A stretch of DNA of 64,000 nt from Streptomyces sp. ISL-10 (GTDB lineage: Bacteria; Actinomycetota; Actinomycetes; Streptomycetales; Streptomycetaceae), in contig NZ_JAGGOJ010000033.1 of assembly GCF_018614575.1 (NCBI RefSeq), positions 19,810 to 83,809 of the forward strand. The letters are read 5' to 3'. The position numbers and the translations under genes are program-made. The notes beneath the pieces were generated by a model. The model had not been told where the DNA came from. It searched no databases and saw nothing but the letters and a program-made list of their open reading frames with translations. Positions 60,149 to 64,000 of this stretch are shown here, piece by piece. Each line of letters begins with the position of its first letter. The first letter of the stretch is position 1.

Positions 60149-60472
60149 AAGCGTTCCCCCGGTCATGTCGTCTCCCCCCGGAGACATCCCCGCCCTGGTC
60201 TGCCGGGCGCGCCGTACCCGGCGCCCCGACCGCCTACGAACATAGTTGAGCCGGGGTCAATTCAGAAGGGGGTACTTCGCACAGAGCGCCCCCCGATCGG
60301 AGCAAGGCCCGGAAGGGTCCCTATTCCGCCCCCTGCCGCGCCCCACCTCGTCCGCCTGACCTGCGTGCCTTCCGTTATGCACCCAACTGTGCCGCGGTAG
60401 GGACGACGACGTCTTCCGGTCACACAATTCGCCGGGCCTGTGGACAAACGACCGAGGCCGTTGCGTCATGGG
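60149..60472. promoter_or_regulatory. Divergent region between atrA and ndh
   Basis: 324 bp without a gene. On the minus strand TTGACC (60260-60255) could be a -35 for atrA, with a poor -10. No clear operator dyad is seen. Confidence 0.35.
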
Positions 60473-61930
60473 ATGGTGAAGGCTGCAAACACCCGGGGCT
60501 CGACCTCCGGCACCTCGCCGCGCACGCGCATTCTCGTCGTCGGCGGAGGCTACGTCGGGATGTACACCGCGCTTCGCCTCCAGCGGAAGCTGAAGCCCGA
60601 GCTCGACCGCGGTGACGTCGAAATCGTGGTGGTCGCTCCCGACCCCTATATGACGTATCAGCCGTTCCTGCCGGAGGCCGCGGCCGGTTCCATCTCCCCG
60701 CGCCATGTGGTGGTCCCCCTCCGCCGGGTCCTCGGCAGGTGCACGATCGTCATCGGGGAGGCCCGGTCCGTCGACCACGCCAAGCGCACGGCGACCGTCA
60801 CCACCCTGGCCACCGAGGAGGAGGGCACCGGGGCGGTCGAGATCACCTACGACGAGCTGGTCATCGCCCCCGGCTCGATCTCCCGTGCCCTTCCGGTCCC
60901 CGGCCTCGCCGACTACGGCATCGGTTTCAAGACCGTCGAGGAAGCCATCGGCCTGCGCAACCACGTCATCGAGCAGATGGACATCGCCTCCTCCACCCGT
61001 GATCCGGCGATCCGCGATGCGGCCCTCACCTTCGTCTTCGTCGGCGGCGGTTACGCGGGTGTCGAGGCGCTCGCCGAGTTGGAGGACATGGCCCGCTACA
61101 CCTCGCGCTACTACCACAACGTCAAACCCGAGGACATGAAATGGATCCTCGTCGAGGCGGCCGGACGCATCCTGCCCGAGGTCGGCGAGGAGATGGGCCG
61201 TTACGCCATCCGCGAGCTGCGCGCCCGCAACATCGACGTACGGCTCGACACCCGGCTCGAGTCGTGCGAGGACCGCGTCGCCGTGCTCAGCGACGGCTCA
61301 CGCTTTCCGACCCGGACCGTCGTCTGGACGGCCGGTGTCAAACCGGCACCCCTGCTCGCCGCGACCGATCTTCCGCGCGACGACCGCGGCCGACTCACCT
61401 GCACCGCGCACCTCACCGTCGACGGCGTCGCCCACGCCTGGGCGGCGGGTGACGCGGCGGCCGTCCCGGACGTCACCTCCGACAAGCCCGGCGCCGAATG
61501 CGCCCCCAACGCGCAGCACGCCGTTCGCCAGACCAAGGTCCTCGCCGAGAACATCGTGGCCGCGCTGCGCGGGCAACCTCTGCACGAGTACGCCCACACA
61601 TACGCCGGTTCGGTCGCCTCCCTCGGACTGCACAAGGGCGTCGCCCATATCTACGGCCGCAAGCTCAAGGGCTATCCGGCCTGGCTGATGCACCGCGCGT
61701 ACCATCTCAGCCGGGTCCCGACCTTCAACCGCAAGGCCCGGGTGCTCGCCGAATGGACCCTCGCCGGACTCTTCAAGCGTGAGATCGTCTCCCTCGGCTC
61801 CCTGGAGCACCCCCGCGCCGAGTTCGAACTCGCCGCGGGCGGTAGACGCAACGGAAAGGACAGTGGCCCGCCGCGAACCGCCGCCGAGGAGTCGGCGGAC
61901 AGCTCCCCCGACGGCCCGTCGGGCATCTGA
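60473..61930 (+). CDS. ndh: Type II NADH dehydrogenase (NDH-2)
   Basis: A 485-residue FAD enzyme. The first Rossmann motif is ILVVGGGYVGMYTALRL, the second is TFVFVGGGYAGVEALAELEDMA, and HAWAAGDAAAVPD is the conserved FAD-closing motif. YMTYQPFLPEAAAGSISPRHVV is typical of the actinobacterial branch. It passes electrons from NADH to menaquinone at the membrane surface without pumping protons. The ATG at 60473 (MVKAANTRG) is chosen; the GTG at 60440 adds 11 residues. There is no strong Shine-Dalgarno. A Ser/Pro-rich tail of about 30 residues ends it. Confidence 0.93.
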   Translation: MVKAANTRGSTSGTSPRTRILVVGGGYVGMYTALRLQRKLKPELDRGDVEIVVVAPDPYMTYQPFLPEAAAGSISPRHVVVPLRRVLGRCTIVIGEARSVDHAKRTATVTTLATEEEGTGAVEITYDELVIAPGSISRALPVPGLADYGIGFKTVEEAIGLRNHVIEQMDIASSTRDPAIRDAALTFVFVGGGYAGVEALAELEDMARYTSRYYHNVKPEDMKWILVEAAGRILPEVGEEMGRYAIRELRARNIDVRLDTRLESCEDRVAVLSDGSRFPTRTVVWTAGVKPAPLLAATDLPRDDRGRLTCTAHLTVDGVAHAWAAGDAAAVPDVTSDKPGAECAPNAQHAVRQTKVLAENIVAALRGQPLHEYAHTYAGSVASLGLHKGVAHIYGRKLKGYPAWLMHRAYHLSRVPTFNRKARVLAEWTLAGLFKREIVSLGSLEHPRAEFELAAGGRRNGKDSGPPRTAAEESADSSPDGPSGI

Positions 61931-62059
61931 CGCCGCCGATGGGAGCTGGGCGAAAAGGACTGTCAGTCCGGTCGGCCACACTGGACGTGTGACCATAGGT
62001 GGGCTCACACCTGCACAGAGTGACCCTTGGCGACGACCCCCATTGAGGCTAGAAAGTCA

Positions 62060-63715
62060 GTGAACTTCACGCGTTGGAGCCCCAGGCTCCCCGGTACGCA
62101 GCGTCGCGCCGCAGCACGGAGGACCGACCAAGGGCTCTCGCCGGTGCAGCGGGGCGAGGGCTCCGTGCCCGCGGCCCGCGGTGAGTCCGGCGGGCCGTCG
62201 GAGCCTGCCGCCGCCGTTCCGGCACTGGAGGACTTCTCCGTGCCGGAGATTCTCGGCCGTCTCCCCGCCCTGGTCGCCCTTGTGTACGGCCCCGAGCACC
62301 GCATCGCGTACGTCAACGAGGCCTATGCCGCCGCCTTCGGTCACCGCACGCCCGGCACCACGGCCGCCGACAGCTGTCCCGAGCTCGCCGAGCTGGGCCT
62401 GCTCCCCCTCATGGACCAGGTGCTGCGCAGCGGCAAGCCGCGTACGGTCAAGTCCCGCAAGATCCACGGTGGAGGGTCGTACACGGTCACCTGCCTGCCC
62501 GCCGAGCGGACCGACGGCTCCGAGGAGATTGAGGGCGTCCTCGTCTTCGCGGCCGACGTCACCGACCACGCCGAGGCCGCCGAGCGGCTGCGCGCCAGCG
62601 AGCGGCGGCACCGCGAGACCGCCGTGACCCTTCAGCGTTCGCTGCTGCCGCAGGAGTTGGAGCAGCCCGACGACCTGCGGTTCGCCGCCACCTACCAGCC
62701 GGGCGGTACGGACGCGGCGGTCGGCGGCGACTGGTACGACGTGATCACGCTCGGCGCCGGCCGCACGGCCCTGGTCATCGGCGACGTGATGGGCCGCGGT
62801 GTCCGCGCGGCCGCAGTGATGGGCCAGTTGCGCACCGCCGTACGGGCCTACGCCCGGCTGGACCTGCCGCCGCACGAGGTGCTCCAGCTGCTCGACGGGC
62901 TCGCCGCCGAGATCGATCCCAGCCAGATCGCCACCTGCGTGTACGCGGTCCACGACCCCAACGAGGGCCGTCTGGTGTACGCGTCGGCCGGGCACCTGCC
63001 GATCCTGGTACGCGACGAGGACGGCACGGTCCGCCGCGCCGACGAACCCACCGGCCCGCCGCTCGGCACCGGTGGCTATCTGCACACCTCGGGCTCGATC
63101 GACCTCCCGCCCGGCTCCACCGCCGTCCTCTACACGGATGGACTGGTGGAGCGCCGGCGCGAGGACATCGACGAGGGCGTGGCCGCGCTGGAGCGCGCGC
63201 TGTCCGGGGCGAGAGGCACTCCACAGGTGGTCTGCGACCGGCTGATCCGCTCCCTGGGGGTGACCGCCGAGCACGACGACGACGTCGCCGTCCTCGTCCT
63301 CCAGCACCCGTCCCGCGAGGGCACCGAGGCCGAGCTCTTCCACAACGCCGCGCTGGATCTCCTCGGCGGCATCGAGGCGGCGCCCCGCGCGCGTGCCTTC
63401 GCGTCAGGGGTGCTGGCCTCCTGGCGCTTCTCGCCCGAGCTGCACGATCTCGGGGTCCTGGCCGTCAGCGAACTCGTCGCCAACTCCCTGCAGCACGGCT
63501 CCCCGCCCATGTGCCTGCGGCTCCGCCGCACGGACCGCCGACTGATCGTGGAGGTGACGGACGGCGACGAGCACCTGCCGCGCCGGCGTCGGGCGGAGTC
63601 GGAGGACGAGGCGGGTCGCGGGATCTCGATCATTGCGACGATCGCCTCGTCGTGGGGAAGCCGGCGCACGCCGGGCGGGGGCAAGGCCGTCTGGTGCGAG
63701 TTCGCCCTGCCCTGA
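62060..63715 (+). CDS. PAS-SpoIIE phosphatase-HATPase signalling protein
   Basis: A 551-residue cytoplasmic protein with three modules. A PAS domain (about 60-185) has VALVYGPEHRIAYVNEAYAAAFG and VFAADVTDHAEA. A SpoIIE/PP2C phosphatase domain (about 200-410) has LQRSLLPQ, VGGDWYDVI, LVIGDVMGRGVRAA, YASAGHLPI and LYTDGLVERR. A C-terminal HATPase_c domain of anti-sigma kinase type (about 425-551) has LAVSELVANSLQHG and GRGISIIATIASSWG. Such proteins both phosphorylate and dephosphorylate anti-anti-sigma factors in partner switching. The GTG at 62060 (MNFTRWSPRLPG) is the family start as I recall it; a TTG at 62027 is unlikely. Confidence 0.92.
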   Translation: MNFTRWSPRLPGTQRRAAARRTDQGLSPVQRGEGSVPAARGESGGPSEPAAAVPALEDFSVPEILGRLPALVALVYGPEHRIAYVNEAYAAAFGHRTPGTTAADSCPELAELGLLPLMDQVLRSGKPRTVKSRKIHGGGSYTVTCLPAERTDGSEEIEGVLVFAADVTDHAEAAERLRASERRHRETAVTLQRSLLPQELEQPDDLRFAATYQPGGTDAAVGGDWYDVITLGAGRTALVIGDVMGRGVRAAAVMGQLRTAVRAYARLDLPPHEVLQLLDGLAAEIDPSQIATCVYAVHDPNEGRLVYASAGHLPILVRDEDGTVRRADEPTGPPLGTGGYLHTSGSIDLPPGSTAVLYTDGLVERRREDIDEGVAALERALSGARGTPQVVCDRLIRSLGVTAEHDDDVAVLVLQHPSREGTEAELFHNAALDLLGGIEAAPRARAFASGVLASWRFSPELHDLGVLAVSELVANSLQHGSPPMCLRLRRTDRRLIVEVTDGDEHLPRRRRAESEDEAGRGISIIATIASSWGSRRTPGGGKAVWCEFALP

Positions 63716-63768
63716 TTCGCCCGGCAGCGGCGAGGGGCTGCCCGGCTCGTCGTGGCAGGGGCCATGGC

Positions 63769-63802
63769 GCTCCCCCACAGGAGGTCTCCTGAAGGGGGGA
63801 GC
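63769..63802 (+). terminator. Terminator after the PAS-SpoIIE gene
   Basis: GCTCCCCC (63769-63776) pairs with GGGGGAGC (63795-63802), and AGGAG with CTCCT inside. It starts 53 bp after the stop. No gene is seen between here and the end of the window. Confidence 0.7.
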
Positions 63803-64000
63803 CCCAGGAGACGGCTGCGTTGCCGGAGTGCCCGAACAGCTCCGCTATGAGGGCACCCCGGCGCCTTGCGATGCTTCCCCCCGGTCCCGGGGAGACCCCA
63901 TCCCTCGGCACCTGCGGGCCTGGAAAGACCCCATCCACCAGGTGCCGCGGTCTGTTGGGCCCTGATCCGCCGAACACCCGCTAGTGTCCTGCGCCAGAGA

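Overview
The window is about 72-73% G+C, uses GTG starts freely, and carries genes found together only in streptomycetes: bldC, atrA, an Lsr2 paralogue, valine dehydrogenase, SpoIIE-type phosphatases and a DUF3073 protein. As far as I can recall, the gene order follows the S. coelicolor SCO4067-SCO4120 core region. I read this as a core chromosomal segment of a Streptomyces species. Coverage of database homologues is from memory; nothing was searched. LAYOUT. 1-1600: the 5' part of an imine-reductase-like oxidoreductase divergent from an HxlR regulator, a gene-poor stretch, and tRNA-Ser. 1690-15050: SRP RNA, dnaX, then most of the purine pathway (purD, purC, purS-purQ-purL) interleaved with two conserved proteins of unclear role, three tRNA-Gly genes and the Lsr2 paralogue. 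15100-21640: an ArsR-like regulator behind a 26-bp perfect palindrome, an M23 peptidase, a mycothiol-dependent maleylpyruvate isomerase-family protein, a META-domain lipoprotein, then purF, purM and the DUF3073 gene. 21900-25600: valine dehydrogenase, a conserved protein, bldC, a small DUF6274-like gene and tRNA-Asp. 25680-32280: hrpA helicase, a small secreted protein, a DsbA/CcdA-type disulfide pair and a tRNA cluster (Glu, Asp, Phe). 32390-38550: membrane metallophosphoesterase, zincin, a fluoride-channel pair, a frameshifted lipoprotein and a DEAD-box helicase with an RGG-like repeat tail. 38650-44400: a VCBS-repeat relic, the intact VCBS protein, tRNA-Lys, a PGRP-type amidase and initiator tRNA-Met. 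44470-50010: a SpoIIE phosphatase, a c-di-AMP (ydaO) riboswitch controlling an M23 endopeptidase, an aldo/keto reductase and a PrsW-type protease. 50000-54260: trmB, lhgO and a sporulation-associated regulator, separated by three different minisatellites. 54900-63720: an asparagine-synthase-like protein with degenerate active sites, an ECF sigma factor fused to an anti-sigma zinc motif and an outside carbohydrate-binding domain, atrA, a type II NADH dehydrogenase and a PAS-SpoIIE-ATPase protein. HOW IT WORKS TOGETHER. The left half is mainly nucleotide synthesis and replication housekeeping (eight pur genes, dnaX, SRP RNA, tRNAs). The right half is weighted towards development and the cell envelope: bldC, atrA, a sporulation-associated regulator, two SpoIIE phosphatases, cell-wall hydrolases under c-di-AMP control, and a membrane-tethered sigma factor. 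MOST NOTABLE. (1) The sigma/anti-sigma/NPCBM-like single-chain protein at 57155-59125. (2) The divergent pair of a sporulation-type regulator and a catalytically degenerate asparagine-synthase-like protein. (3) A cluster of three unrelated tandem repeats within 2.6 kb. (4) A single-base frameshift inside an otherwise perfect lipoprotein signal peptide. (5) A recent partial duplication of the VCBS gene end.
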